Positions 6,600-15,429 of a stretch of DNA of 38,181 nucleotides are shown here, one piece after another. A program made the translations under genes and the position numbers. Under the pieces are notes generated by a model, which did no database searches, had not been told where the DNA came from, and saw only the letters and a list, made by a program, of their open reading frames with translations. Source of the DNA: JAPWJZ01 sp966211335 (GTDB taxonomy: Bacteria > Pseudomonadota > Alphaproteobacteria > Micavibrionales > UBA2020); NCBI GenBank assembly GCA_966211335.1, contig CBIHNF010000006.1, forward strand, positions 1-38,181, given 5' to 3'. Numbering within the stretch: the stretch's first letter is position 1; every line of letters starts with the position of its first letter.

Positions 6600-8395
6600 A
6601 TTGCGCAGGTCCTTACAGCGTTGATGATGGCGTCGTTTTCACCGAGTTCTTTTTTGAGGTCGGCAAGGCTGATTTCGCGCCCGTCTTCGGTCGTGATCTT
6701 CATGTCGGGGTTTTCCTTCAGCAGCCGCTGGAAGTCTGCGTTCAGCGCGTCCTTCGCCGCCGGTGCTTCCGCCGCCTCCGCTGCGGATTGCAGGGATTTC
6801 AAGGCGTTATTCGGGCGCTCCACCAGGTGCTTGTCAGGCGCGGGGGCGTTTGTTATATTAATGGTATGGGAGCCGTTCGGCTTCGCGCCGTCCACTGGAC
6901 GTATGTTCTTGGCCCGTTCACCGGGTAGTAGATCGCTCCCTGATTTTTCCGCATCGCGCGTTTTGTACATCGTCTTGAAAGCAAGACGCTCCTTGCCCGT
7001 CAAGGTATGCTCCACAACGTAATGGGTGCCGTCACTGGCGCGCTGTTCGTAACGGATGGCAGCCGGTCGTTTGTCGCCGGTCGAGAATATTTCCACGCGG
7101 TCGGGATGCGCCACAATATCGGGAATGCGCTGGAAATCGCTTTTCTGCAGCGGTATGTTTTCAGGGTTCTGCTCGTGGCCTTCCCCGTGCGTATTCCATG
7201 CATGGCGCAGGTCGTCGGCACTGGCAGTATGGTCAAAGGCGTTAACGTCGATGACGCGGAAACCGTCGCCCCTTTTATCCAGCAGCCTCGCATTCAGGTA
7301 AGCCGCCGCCTCCGGCGCGACGTTGCCGAAAGTCACCATGCCGCGGTGTGTATCGTCGGTGATTGCGCGGGTGGCAAGCGCGTCAATATCTGCCCGCGCG
7401 CGCGTGTCGTAGCTCATCAGGCTTTCCGGTGCCGACGGGTACGCAGGGTCACGGAATGAGCGGAAAGCATCCTGCGTTTCATTCACCGCCTGACGGTTGG
7501 CAATTACGTCCTCCCGCGTCGGCGCCATGCTCGGCGTATTCTCGTCGATATGCGCGGTTCGGCTGGTCGCCATGGCGGCATCGCGGGCTTCGGACGGCAT
7601 TTTAGGGTCAAGCGCTGCGGCATCCAGTTTCTTGAAACCGCGATAGCCAAATTCAAGAGCCTTGGCACCGCCTTTGATAAGTCCGGTTAAACCAGCTGCC
7701 CCTGCGCCTGCGGTGAAAATGTCGGTGGCGGCATCGGCAATGCCATAGTCCATGCCCTGCGCCTGTTTCCATTTTGCAATCAGCGGCGTCTCGGCGGCTT
7801 CAACGCCCATGTTCAGCAGCGCCTCATAACCCATGCTGCGGAGGATGCCAACACCCGCCGGCGCGCCGAAGGGGAGCGTGGCAAGGTTGATAGGGTCGGT
7901 AAAAGCTCCCGCAAGGTTTCCGACAAGGGAGCCTGCCACGGCATCAAAAGGCGTTGCCGCCTGCGCCGTGACCTGTGCCGCCGCTTCCTGCTGCTGCCGT
8001 GCTTCCTGCGCCACGCCAGCGCGTATTTCATCGCTGGTGCGGATGCCCGCCCATTTTTCGGGGTCGCTGGTGCGGCCGTCGGCGATCATCTGGTTAAGCA
8101 GTCCGTCCTGCTCGGTCATCATCTCGACCCGGCCGTCAAAACTGGGGTTAGGGTACTTCTTGTTGATGCCGGTCAGTTCGAGAGGGTCCTGCTGGAACCT
8201 GTCGCGCAGCATCTTCTCGCGTTCGTCAAAGCCCTGCTGGATATCAAAATCCTTGAGGCCTACGGGTGCCTGCAAGGGCGCTGCGGCAAGGTTGGCGGCA
8301 GCTACTTCGGCAAAGCTTTTGGGTACGCCTTCGGACGGGAAAAGCCCAAGGCCTGCCGCGTTTTCCTGCGGTGACTGGAAGTTAAGGATGGTCAC
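6596..8395 (-). CDS. internal virion protein with PBECR-like nuclease domain
   Basis: A 599-residue protein in the ejection-protein cluster. The N-terminal 260 residues are Ala/Gly-rich helices with hydrophobic parts (about 150-245) that could be membrane-active. Residues about 352-487 resemble the PBECR (phage-Barnase-EndoU-ColicinE5/D-RelE-like) nuclease fold described in phage polyvalent proteins: a conserved helix with RHAWNTHG (His about 398 and 403), QKSDFQRIPDIVAHPDRV, a strand AIRYEQ, HYVVEHT, and the terminal FKTMYKTR. Such domains are delivered with the phage genome and are thought to attack host RNA or competitors. The C-terminal 110 residues are low in complexity and then helical. 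Its start overlaps the preceding stop by four bases. The nuclease call is motif-based and unverified. Confidence 0.7.
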   Translation of the reverse strand: MTILNFQSPQENAAGLGLFPSEGVPKSFAEVAAANLAAAPLQAPVGLKDFDIQQGFDEREKMLRDRFQQDPLELTGINKKYPNPSFDGRVEMMTEQDGLLNQMIADGRTSDPEKWAGIRTSDEIRAGVAQEARQQQEAAAQVTAQAATPFDAVAGSLVGNLAGAFTDPINLATLPFGAPAGVGILRSMGYEALLNMGVEAAETPLIAKWKQAQGMDYGIADAATDIFTAGAGAAGLTGLIKGGAKALEFGYRGFKKLDAAALDPKMPSEARDAAMATSRTAHIDENTPSMAPTREDVIANRQAVNETQDAFRSFRDPAYPSAPESLMSYDTRARADIDALATRAITDDTHRGMVTFGNVAPEAAAYLNARLLDKRGDGFRVIDVNAFDHTASADDLRHAWNTHGEGHEQNPENIPLQKSDFQRIPDIVAHPDRVEIFSTGDKRPAAIRYEQRASDGTHYVVEHTLTGKERLAFKTMYKTRDAEKSGSDLLPGERAKNIRPVDGAKPNGSHTINITNAPAPDKHLVERPNNALKSLQSAAEAAEAPAAKDALNADFQRLLKENPDMKITTEDGREISLADLKKELGENDAIINAVRTCAI

Positions 8396-10986
8396 TGCAC
8401 TTCTCCCAGCATCGAGCGGCTGTCGCTGGCTGGCTTGCCAATGCGGGCAAGCTCCTTGAAATAGGCGTCCATCTTACGGGCATCGAGAATGAACGGCCGG
8501 TTGTCTTTGTCCACCAGCTGGCCGCCGACGCTATCAACAAGGCCATAAAGCCCGTCGCCAACGCTGACAAGGTGGGTTTTGGACAATACGTCGTCAGCCT
8601 TGAATCCCTCGCCGGTCGCTGCCTGGGGAAGGTTGCCCGCAATCGCCTTCAGCGCTTTATCGTCCAGCATGGAATATTTGTCTTCGAAGTCGCTTTCGGA
8701 AACAAACTGACCGCTATCGTCGCGATAACCGATGATGTTGGAGGTCGGCTTAAAGATACCCGGGCTTATGCTCATGGGGCGGCCCATGGTGGCTTCCACG
8801 GCTTCGCGCGCGATGGATTGGTTGGGCACGGTCGCGGCGTCCGCATTTTCCGCCGCCACGCCCTTGTAATAAGCATAGGCCGAGGATTGTGCGACCTGCA
8901 GCATTTCAGGCGACAACGGAATGCCTGCAATCTGGTTATTAAACTCAGCCTTGAACGCCTGCTCCGTCACGGGCCCCACCATTTTCGCGCCCTGCAGCAT
9001 CCGCATGGCGGTGCGCATATAATCCCCCTGCTTCGAGGCAATCACGGCGGTGGCTGCACCAAAGATGGGCGCGGCGGTCTTGAACGCTTTGGCGGCGGCG
9101 TAGGTGTCACTGCCGAAGCCATTGGCGAACAGGGTGGCGGTTTTCAGCTGGGTTGTCACATCGGCGGTTTGCAGCGTGTTTGCCAGATAGCTGCTTTCCT
9201 GCGGGGTAAACAGCGCCTTTTCCAGCGGTACGCCATAAGCGCCCGATACGTTGCGGGCAATGGCGCGGCGCTGCTGCATGTCGGAGGGATTGTTCAGGTC
9301 AAGCTGCGGTACCTGCCCGCCCGTGCGCTGGTACCAGCCCAGCGGGTCGCTTTGCACCTGCGTGTCCATGGCGGCAAGGGTCTTTTGTGCAATATCAAGG
9401 CGCGCGGCTTCCTGCACGGTTGCGCCGTCGTTTTGCACGGCGGGCTGCAAAACCTGCCCGATGTAGTTGCGCAGCTCGATGGGGCCCATCTTCATATAGC
9501 CCTGCTGTGCCTGGGCCTGGTCCTGCACCAATGCCCATTTGTTCGCCAGCTCCGGCGCATTGCTGCCGGCCACATAGTTATTGATATTGGTCATTTCATC
9601 GGCGGGTACGCTCAAGCCATTCTTCAGGCGGTCTTCCACTGTCGAAATCAGCTGGTTGCCTTGCGTCACGCTGCGCTGCTGTTCCGCCGCCTGTGCGCGC
9701 ACTGCACTTTCGGCATGCTCAATCCAGCTGCGCTGCTGTTCATATGTGCCCATGCTGAAGGGCGTGGATCCGGTATGAACGCCACCATCAGGCCGCGCCG
9801 GCGGCATGGGGCCAACTGTCTTGCCATCTATGGCCGCGTTCGCCGCCCACATGATGCTGCGGTCGGCGTAAGGCTGCGCGCCGTTCTCGTGCTTCACCAT
9901 CGCCTGCATGAGGCCGCCAAGGGTGTGCGGGTCGTTCAGGTCAAGCTTTTCATCCGGCCGCGCGCCAATGGCCTGCGATACGGCGGCGATATAGGCGGGG
10001 GTATTGTTTTCGGACGGCGGCGCGTATTTGGAAATAATATCCTGCACGGTGGAAAGCCCGTGCGCCTGCTGCTGGTTTCGCAGGTTCACCGCCATGGCAC
10101 GAAGCCCGGCTTCCGGCGTGTCGAACTGGGCAAAGCCCTTGTCATCCGTGCCTGTCTTGCCCTGCCATGCGTCATTACCCGTCAGGTTGCCGGGGTTATT
10201 ATTGCGAAGCCCCCGCGGCAGGTTGGGGTCATTCATGCGCAGGTCAGGGTTTCGCGCCGTCGCCTGCTGGGCAAGGAAGGCCTTGGGGTCTGCGTCGATC
10301 TTGCGCATATTAGCGGCATCGGTCAGGTTCTTCAGCAGGTAATCCTTCATGGCCTGCTTGTCGGCGGGGTCTGCGGGTATCTTGTTGATCAGTCCGTTCA
10401 GCTCGGCGGCGTCCTGCTCGAACTTGCCGTCGACGGCATCCGGCGGCAGCGCGCCATAAAACCGCGCCTTGTTGTCAACGGCGTCGTTAAAGTTTTGCTT
10501 GCCATAACGGCTTTGCTCGGCGTTGTCGTAAAGCGCGGAATGCTGCTGGAACTGGCTGCCGGTATTCGTCAGCGTCGCGGCAAGGCGTGACTTCAGCATC
10601 GGGTCTTTGATTTTGGCCGTTTCCGCCTGCACGTATTTCTGCCAGTTCTGGGCGATTGTGGGTGTAATCGGCTGGCCGGGCTGCGCGGTCTTCTGCGCCT
10701 CGATCAGCATTTGCTGGCCTTGCAGTTCCGCCGCGCTGCTGGCCTGCGCCATCCAGAGTGCTTGATCGGCTTCTTTCTGTGCCAGCGCTTTACGTTCGGC
10801 ATTGTCGGCCATGTTGCCAACCACCTGTCCAGCCTGATTGAGCGCCTGCGCCATTTCGTTGCCACGCTGCGGGGCAATCATGCGCACCGCCTGCGGCTCC
10901 ACCTGGTTCTGGTAGCGCGGTGTCTGCTTGGAAGGCGCGCCCGTAAAGCCGCCTTGAACTTGGTTCGGGCCGATGCTGTCTGCCAT
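8392..10986 (-). CDS. internal virion protein with peptidoglycan-hydrolase-like domain
   Basis: An 864-residue protein, mainly helical and Gln/Ala-rich like podoviral ejection proteins. At about residues 257-380 there is a compact domain with RGLRNNNPGNL, WQGKTGTDDKGFAQFDTPEAG, a segment around IISKYAPPSENNTPAYI and MVKHENG. This is the signature of the lysozyme-like domain found in the so-called structural protein P5 family of virion-associated muralytic enzymes. It would open the cell wall locally during DNA entry. In T7 the equivalent activity lies at the N-terminus of gp16, so here it is in a different subunit and in mid-protein. The gene is flanked by the gp14-like gene upstream and the PBECR-carrying gene downstream, with a four-base overlap. 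Confidence 0.82.
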   Translation of the reverse strand: MADSIGPNQVQGGFTGAPSKQTPRYQNQVEPQAVRMIAPQRGNEMAQALNQAGQVVGNMADNAERKALAQKEADQALWMAQASSAAELQGQQMLIEAQKTAQPGQPITPTIAQNWQKYVQAETAKIKDPMLKSRLAATLTNTGSQFQQHSALYDNAEQSRYGKQNFNDAVDNKARFYGALPPDAVDGKFEQDAAELNGLINKIPADPADKQAMKDYLLKNLTDAANMRKIDADPKAFLAQQATARNPDLRMNDPNLPRGLRNNNPGNLTGNDAWQGKTGTDDKGFAQFDTPEAGLRAMAVNLRNQQQAHGLSTVQDIISKYAPPSENNTPAYIAAVSQAIGARPDEKLDLNDPHTLGGLMQAMVKHENGAQPYADRSIMWAANAAIDGKTVGPMPPARPDGGVHTGSTPFSMGTYEQQRSWIEHAESAVRAQAAEQQRSVTQGNQLISTVEDRLKNGLSVPADEMTNINNYVAGSNAPELANKWALVQDQAQAQQGYMKMGPIELRNYIGQVLQPAVQNDGATVQEAARLDIAQKTLAAMDTQVQSDPLGWYQRTGGQVPQLDLNNPSDMQQRRAIARNVSGAYGVPLEKALFTPQESSYLANTLQTADVTTQLKTATLFANGFGSDTYAAAKAFKTAAPIFGAATAVIASKQGDYMRTAMRMLQGAKMVGPVTEQAFKAEFNNQIAGIPLSPEMLQVAQSSAYAYYKGVAAENADAATVPNQSIAREAVEATMGRPMSISPGIFKPTSNIIGYRDDSGQFVSESDFEDKYSMLDDKALKAIAGNLPQAATGEGFKADDVLSKTHLVSVGDGLYGLVDSVGGQLVDKDNRPFILDARKMDAYFKELARIGKPASDSRSMLGEVQ

Positions 10987-10998
10987 GGTCTAAACTCC

Positions 10999-11514
10999 TT
11001 AAGCCGTCGGGAACCAGTTAATGTTGCCTGCAGAGGTCATTGTTGAGCCGCCGCCGTAGGCACCGCCACCGCTGCCCCCTGCGCCGTACCGCATGCCACC
11101 GGAAAGGACTGAGCTAAGCGCCCCGATATACCCAGCCTTGCGCGCGCCGCTGGCATTGCTGCGGTTTTGCGCCGCGCTGTTCAGGTAATTGGTGCGCTGC
11201 GCCTGCCCTTCATAACGCAGGGTGAGCGCGTCGAGGTTGGCCTGCGTTGTGTCTTCTTCCTGCACATCAAGGCTGCTGCCGGTGCCAAGGGTGCCGTTTT
11301 CGGCGGATGCCGCCCGTGCCTCGCCAAGCTTCTGCGCCTGCTGGCGGCGGAGGTTCTGTTCCTTGGCGGCATAGGCCATTGAGGTGTTGTTCGCGTTGAT
11401 GGTGTCGACATTCGCCTGCGCCTTGTAGGCGGCCGCCTGCTGGTTTCCTTGTGAAATGGAACTGAGGGCGGACATAGCAGTCGACGCGATGAGTAGTGTT
11501 ACTGGATCAGCCAT
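10999..11514 (-). CDS. internal virion protein, T7 gp14-like
   Basis: A 171-residue protein starting MADPVTLLIASTAMSALSSI, with a hydrophobic N-terminal helix, then a long Gln/Ala-rich helix and a Gly-rich end. Size, the hydrophobic N-terminus, and the position between the GNAT-fold protein and the large ejection proteins match T7 gp14, which forms a channel in the outer membrane during ejection. In the BPP-1 group the same slot holds a similar Ala/Gln-rich protein. The ATG lies inside the end of the upstream gene (eight-base overlap). Low sequence complexity makes the family assignment mostly positional. Confidence 0.68.
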   Translation of the reverse strand: MADPVTLLIASTAMSALSSISQGNQQAAAYKAQANVDTINANNTSMAYAAKEQNLRRQQAQKLGEARAASAENGTLGTGSSLDVQEEDTTQANLDALTLRYEGQAQRTNYLNSAAQNRSNASGARKAGYIGALSSVLSGGMRYGAGGSGGGAYGGGSTMTSAGNINWFPTA

Positions 11515-11950
11515 TGCCGTTCTCCCGTTTTACAAGCGCCCACAATTCGCGGTCGCTGCCGTTTTCAAAAGCTTCCATGAGGCCTTCACACTTGAAACCC
11601 ATCAGCTTAACCAGGCGGCGCGCCTCCGGCCAAAGCGGGTCGATATGCGCTTCAAGGCGGCGGCGGGGGTAAAAAGCCAGCATCCGGTGGCATTTCATGA
11701 ACAGGCTGAGAAAATGCCGCTTTGTGTTGCCGGCAATCATGACCCAGATAACCGCCCTGCCCGTGCCGATCGTGTCGATAAGGCCGCCGGCCGCGATAAC
11801 TTCGCCTTCCGCAATAAACGCCACTGCGGGTCCCGCAGCGCGCGCAAGATCGGCAAACCTTTCCGGCATGCTGCCGCGCTGGTTGGGCTGAAGCTTCGGC
11901 GCCAGCTCGTCAAGATGTTCCTGTTCCAGCATGACCGCTTTAATATTCAT
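11507..11950 (-). CDS. GNAT-fold phage protein, T7 gp13-like
   Basis: A 147-residue protein with the layout of an acetyltransferase fold. An N-terminal acidic-helix region comes first, then strands AVAFIAEGEVIAAGGLI and AVIWVMIAG, a helical segment, and a C-terminal pair where RRLVKLMGFKCEGLMEAF resembles the GNAT end motif (GF..EG). In podoviruses this slot holds the T7 gp13-type internal protein, whose family has a GNAT-like fold without proven acetyltransferase activity. Its start overlaps the end of the large tail gene by 11 bases and its stop overlaps the gp14-like start. Whether it binds acetyl-CoA cannot be judged here. Confidence 0.72.
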   Translation of the reverse strand: MNIKAVMLEQEHLDELAPKLQPNQRGSMPERFADLARAAGPAVAFIAEGEVIAAGGLIDTIGTGRAVIWVMIAGNTKRHFLSLFMKCHRMLAFYPRRRLEAHIDPLWPEARRLVKLMGFKCEGLMEAFENGSDRELWALVKRENGNG

Positions 11951-14525
11951 TGGTGTTCAAATCCGTCACGATGGTGATGATTGTCATGGGCACAGGGCTG
12001 TCGTTGACGATGTTGACGTAGCCTTCCGTTTCATGACCGCCGGAGAACAGCGCGTTCTTGTCGCCGGAGAACAGCGGCACGGGCGTGTCCATGTTGTCGC
12101 CCACGTTCCTGTATTGAATTTCGTCGGTCGGCGCGGTCGTGGGGCCAAACTTGCCGCCAAGCGTTTTCAGGAACCGCATGATAATGCGCGTGATGCGCTT
12201 GACCTTGCCCTGCGCAGTGCCAAGCGGGCTGCCGGCATCGAGGCGCATGGTGCGCAGCTTGGCAGGCGCGGGCAGGCCGATTTGGGCCTTGGTCACGGCG
12301 TAATCCAGCGTCAGGGTGCCGCCAACGCTGACGGTCTTCTGCGGATGGACGCCGCCATTGGCGAGAATATCAACCGTTTTTCCGGCAAGGTGCGTCAGGC
12401 CGCTGATGGTGGACGTTGACGCGCCTGAATACGTCAGGCCGCAGTCCACGTAAAAGGCATCCGAAATCGTTGTATCGTCGCCGGTAAACTCCGCCACCAT
12501 GTATTCGACATAGCGTTTCGTCACGCCGTTGATGGTGCGGCGAACGATCAGCCACAGGTCATCGCGCTTGCCGTCGGGGCTCGGGATGCAGGAGACGCTT
12601 TCAACAATGCCGCTGCCGCCGATAGGGTGGCGGTGCCATGCCAGCACGTCCTGCTCGCGGTTATAGGTAAAGCCCACCAGCTGACCGTCCGTGGTGCAGC
12701 CCCAGACAATCCCATAGGGTTCCGGCTGCCAGCAAATCTGCGACAGTCCGGCGCGGGCGATATGTTCGGACAGCGTGGTGAGGTCGGAGGAAACATAACT
12801 GTTGCTCTCGTAGGAATAGCGCACTTCGCGCAGCTTCTGGCCGGAGCGGGTCACGAAAATGACGGCATCGCCAACTTCAACCGGTTCCACAAGGCGGCTG
12901 CCATAGGTCGTCTGGCGGCGCGCCTTGACGTTGGAGGGGCCGAAAACCTGCGTGGTCGTCACCTCGCCCACGGCGATTTCCTTGCCTGCGGTGCCGATGA
13001 TGACGTCGTTGCCTTCACGTATCCACCGCACGGGGTTGGTATCCGGCAGCGGAATGATGATTGCGGCGTCCGGTGTCACGCTGCCGCCGATCTTGCGGGC
13101 GAAATTCTCGTAATCGCCGGAGACGGAGAAGGCCTGCCGGATGCCCTTGACCAGTGACAGGCGGCCGCGGGCAAGCGCGCCCATTTCAGCCCAGCCTTCA
13201 ACGGTGGAAAAAAGACTATGCGCCCAGAGGTATGTTTTGTTTGCTGTACCCTTGGCGCCGGCAGGGATATTGCTGACGATGGTTCCCGTCATCTGCGTGG
13301 CGCTGGTGTAGCCTGTCAGCTGCACAAGACCATAGCCGCTGTCGACATACAGCCATTTCACGCCAGCGTTGCCGTCCGTCGCGGTGCCAACGGTGTGCGT
13401 CGGTGCCACGCTGCCCGCTGCGGCCGCCGCCACAGTGTTCATGGCGATGTAACTATTATTGCCATAGCGCCGCTGGTCGCCCGTGGTGATCGCCTTGCCG
13501 CTTTCCCACTGCTGCTGCGTGTCGCTGATGTTCTTTTCGATATAGAACAGGCTGCCAACGTGGTTGGCCTGGAATATGGGCAGGTCAGCGTTGAGCGTGA
13601 CCGCGCAACCAATCGAGCCGTCGACGGTGCCGCCAGCGGTATAGGCGTTAACAAAGGCGCTGTTCTGCAGGTCGATATGGGTTGCGTCAATGACCGTGAC
13701 AGGCCATTGCCCGTTCGCCTCAACCGTGCCGGTGATGCCCTTGACGATCGCCTGATTGCCCGTCGAAATACCGGCGGAGCTTGCCACGGTCAGGCGGATA
13801 AGCCCTGCCCCGTTGTTCGCCGCGCCCGTCACGGTGGTGCTGAAGATGCCGGAGGCGTAAACAAGGCTGGTGGCGTCGGTGTTGGTGTCCTTGAAGGGGC
13901 CATTTGTTAGCGAGACGGTGGAAACCACCCAGTTCGTATTGCCAAGGCGCGATAGTTTCCGCGTCTGGTAGGAGGGATGGAACATGTAAAGCACGTCGCC
14001 GGACTGCTCGAAAGTCAGCTTGAAATTTCCGTCGCTGTCGGTGAGGTCGGCCACAAGGTAGGGCGTCGGTATTTCATAGACGCCGGATGCTGGCTCAAGA
14101 TACCAATAGGTGGCATTGGGCGGCACGGTGCCGGAGATTGCAGCGATGCAATAATAAACGCTGCCGCCGCTGGTCACCATGTTGCCCGGCACATAGTTGG
14201 TTGCGCCGCTGTAAGCTGCGGGGATGCCCTGCTGCACGATGCCGCGGTTGGTGTAAAGTCGGATATATCTATCGCCAAATTCCAGCTGGTAGCTTTGCGT
14301 TACGTTGAACTGGAAACGGCGCAGCCATGTACGCGCGGAGCTGTCTTTAACTTCGGCGGTGAAATACGTCCCGCCCCGGCGGATCAGCGGCCCCTGCACG
14401 GTCGGCAGGAAGTTTTCCAGCAGGGAGCAGCCGTTAAAATATTTGGCCTGATCGGTGCGGCCGTCCAGCAATGGCGACAGTTCGCCAGCGTTGAAGCTGA
14501 CCTTGATCGGTGTCGCCTTGCTCAT
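11940..14525 (-). CDS. large tail protein (gp12-like tail tube / stabilisation protein)
   Basis: An 861-residue beta-rich protein with N-terminal features common to large podoviral tail proteins (FNAGELSPLLDGRTD, then FLPTVQGPLIRRGGTYF and a strand YQLEFGDRYIRLY). These are shared by the BPP-1-type tail protein, and by analogy by T7 gp12. It follows the gp11-like gene and precedes the internal proteins. It likely forms the tail nozzle below the tail tube. The ATG at 14525 (MSKATPIKVSF) is preferred; an upstream in-frame codon at 14561 would run into the previous gene. The C-terminus carries further Ig-like or strand-rich repeats. Confidence 0.85.
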   Translation of the reverse strand: MSKATPIKVSFNAGELSPLLDGRTDQAKYFNGCSLLENFLPTVQGPLIRRGGTYFTAEVKDSSARTWLRRFQFNVTQSYQLEFGDRYIRLYTNRGIVQQGIPAAYSGATNYVPGNMVTSGGSVYYCIAAISGTVPPNATYWYLEPASGVYEIPTPYLVADLTDSDGNFKLTFEQSGDVLYMFHPSYQTRKLSRLGNTNWVVSTVSLTNGPFKDTNTDATSLVYASGIFSTTVTGAANNGAGLIRLTVASSAGISTGNQAIVKGITGTVEANGQWPVTVIDATHIDLQNSAFVNAYTAGGTVDGSIGCAVTLNADLPIFQANHVGSLFYIEKNISDTQQQWESGKAITTGDQRRYGNNSYIAMNTVAAAAAGSVAPTHTVGTATDGNAGVKWLYVDSGYGLVQLTGYTSATQMTGTIVSNIPAGAKGTANKTYLWAHSLFSTVEGWAEMGALARGRLSLVKGIRQAFSVSGDYENFARKIGGSVTPDAAIIIPLPDTNPVRWIREGNDVIIGTAGKEIAVGEVTTTQVFGPSNVKARRQTTYGSRLVEPVEVGDAVIFVTRSGQKLREVRYSYESNSYVSSDLTTLSEHIARAGLSQICWQPEPYGIVWGCTTDGQLVGFTYNREQDVLAWHRHPIGGSGIVESVSCIPSPDGKRDDLWLIVRRTINGVTKRYVEYMVAEFTGDDTTISDAFYVDCGLTYSGASTSTISGLTHLAGKTVDILANGGVHPQKTVSVGGTLTLDYAVTKAQIGLPAPAKLRTMRLDAGSPLGTAQGKVKRITRIIMRFLKTLGGKFGPTTAPTDEIQYRNVGDNMDTPVPLFSGDKNALFSGGHETEGYVNIVNDSPVPMTIITIVTDLNTNEY

Positions 14526-14526
14526 G

Positions 14527-15132
14527 TTACAGACGCGCCAGGGAGAAGGCGTCGTCAGCAAGCCCTTCCGGCGGTTCCTCTATGGCGTTGGACAGCAAAG
14601 CCTCTCGGATGGCGCGGCGGTAATCCCTGCGCAGGCTTTCCTTCTTGTTGTCGTTCTGGGTAATCTGGAAGGCCGTTTCCATGGCAATCTTGCAGGCAAA
14701 GGCCTCCACAAAATTGCTGTCGAACAGCGTCTCGTCCGTCACTTGTGTGATGTATTCGAGCGGCAGGGGCGCTGCAAGGTTGGTGAGGATTTTGCGGCCT
14801 TCGACCTTATACAGGGCCTCAAGGCCAGTGCGGTAAACATCAAGCCCGAGAGACTGGCGGGCATTGCCGACAACAAGGATGCGCAGGCAATCTGCCGGCA
14901 GCTGGTACTGGTAAAGGAAGCCGAAAGACGGGGTGACGGACAGCGCGGGCAGTGTCGTGCGGGCCTTGGCGAAATTCCATGTGTGCGCGCGCAGTTCATT
15001 GTCGCGCAGGATGGCATAGCACTTGTTGATGGCGCGGGCGGCCTTGGAATTGTCAGGCGGGAAGATGGAGGCAACGGCCTCCTCGCCCAGCTTCTGCAGC
15101 GCCCTGTTTGCGATATCAGCGTTTGATGCCAC
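14527..15132 (-). CDS. tail tubular protein A, T7 gp11-like
   Basis: A 201-residue, mostly helical protein beginning MASNADIANRALQKLGEE. The N-terminal phrase (IANRALQKLG) and the WNFAKART and YQLPADCLRIL segments are typical of the gp11-type adaptor that forms a ring below the portal. It ends one base before the start of the large tail gene, an order (gp11 then gp12) conserved in T7-like phages. No transmembrane or enzyme motif is present. Confidence 0.87.
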   Translation of the reverse strand: MASNADIANRALQKLGEEAVASIFPPDNSKAARAINKCYAILRDNELRAHTWNFAKARTTLPALSVTPSFGFLYQYQLPADCLRILVVGNARQSLGLDVYRTGLEALYKVEGRKILTNLAAPLPLEYITQVTDETLFDSNFVEAFACKIAMETAFQITQNDNKKESLRRDYRRAIREALLSNAIEEPPEGLADDAFSLARL

Positions 15133-15155
15133 TGGTTAACCCCTATAAAGGCGCG

Positions 15156-15365
15156 TTAACCCGCCAGATTGACGCTTTCGATGATGAGCTTGGCGAGCTT
15201 GTCGAGGCTTTCGAGGATTTCCTGCTTTGACGTGACCTTGGCGAGGTCGACGTTCAATTCGATGCCCTTGGTCATGGTGGCGCCGGAAGCGTTGGTTTCC
15301 GTGAGGCCGACGGACGAGCCGTCCATGCTGGCGTTGCGGTCGCAGGAGAAAGTGATTGTGGCCAT
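15156..15365 (-). CDS. hypothetical small virion-region protein, 69 aa
   Basis: Unrecognised protein of 69 residues: an N-terminal strand (MATITFSCDRNAS), a Ser/Thr/Gly stretch and a C-terminal amphipathic helix (KQEILESLDKLAKLIIESV). It lies between the decoration-like gene and the tail tube gene. A strong hairpin (15385-15424) precedes it, so its expression could differ from that of the capsid genes. A head or connector role is inferred from location only. Confidence 0.65.
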   Translation of the reverse strand: MATITFSCDRNASMDGSSVGLTETNASGATMTKGIELNVDLAKVTSKQEILESLDKLAKLIIESVNLAG

Positions 15366-15384
15366 GTAAAGAACTCCCTGTCAG

Positions 15385-15424
15385 GAAGCTTCGGGGCGGG
15401 ATTTTATCCCCGCCCCTTCGCTTC
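15385..15424 (-). terminator. strong hairpin after the capsid and decoration genes (attenuator or processing site)
   Basis: On the transcribed strand this reads GAAGC, GAA, GGGGCGGG, an 8-base AT-rich loop, CCCGCCCC, GAA, GCTTC. That is an 8-bp GC stem and an outer 5-bp stem separated by a symmetric GAA/GAA internal loop. There is no T-run after it, so it is not a typical intrinsic terminator. Placed just after the genes for the most abundant virion proteins, it could partly terminate transcription, block 3' decay or be an RNase site. Confidence 0.6.
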
Positions 15425-15429
15425 GGTTA

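Noticed and set aside
8572..10590. Plus-strand open frame of 672 codons
   Set aside because: It lies fully opposite the 864-residue ejection protein, whose composition and domain are convincing. The long antisense frame is a by-product of GC-rich codon use.
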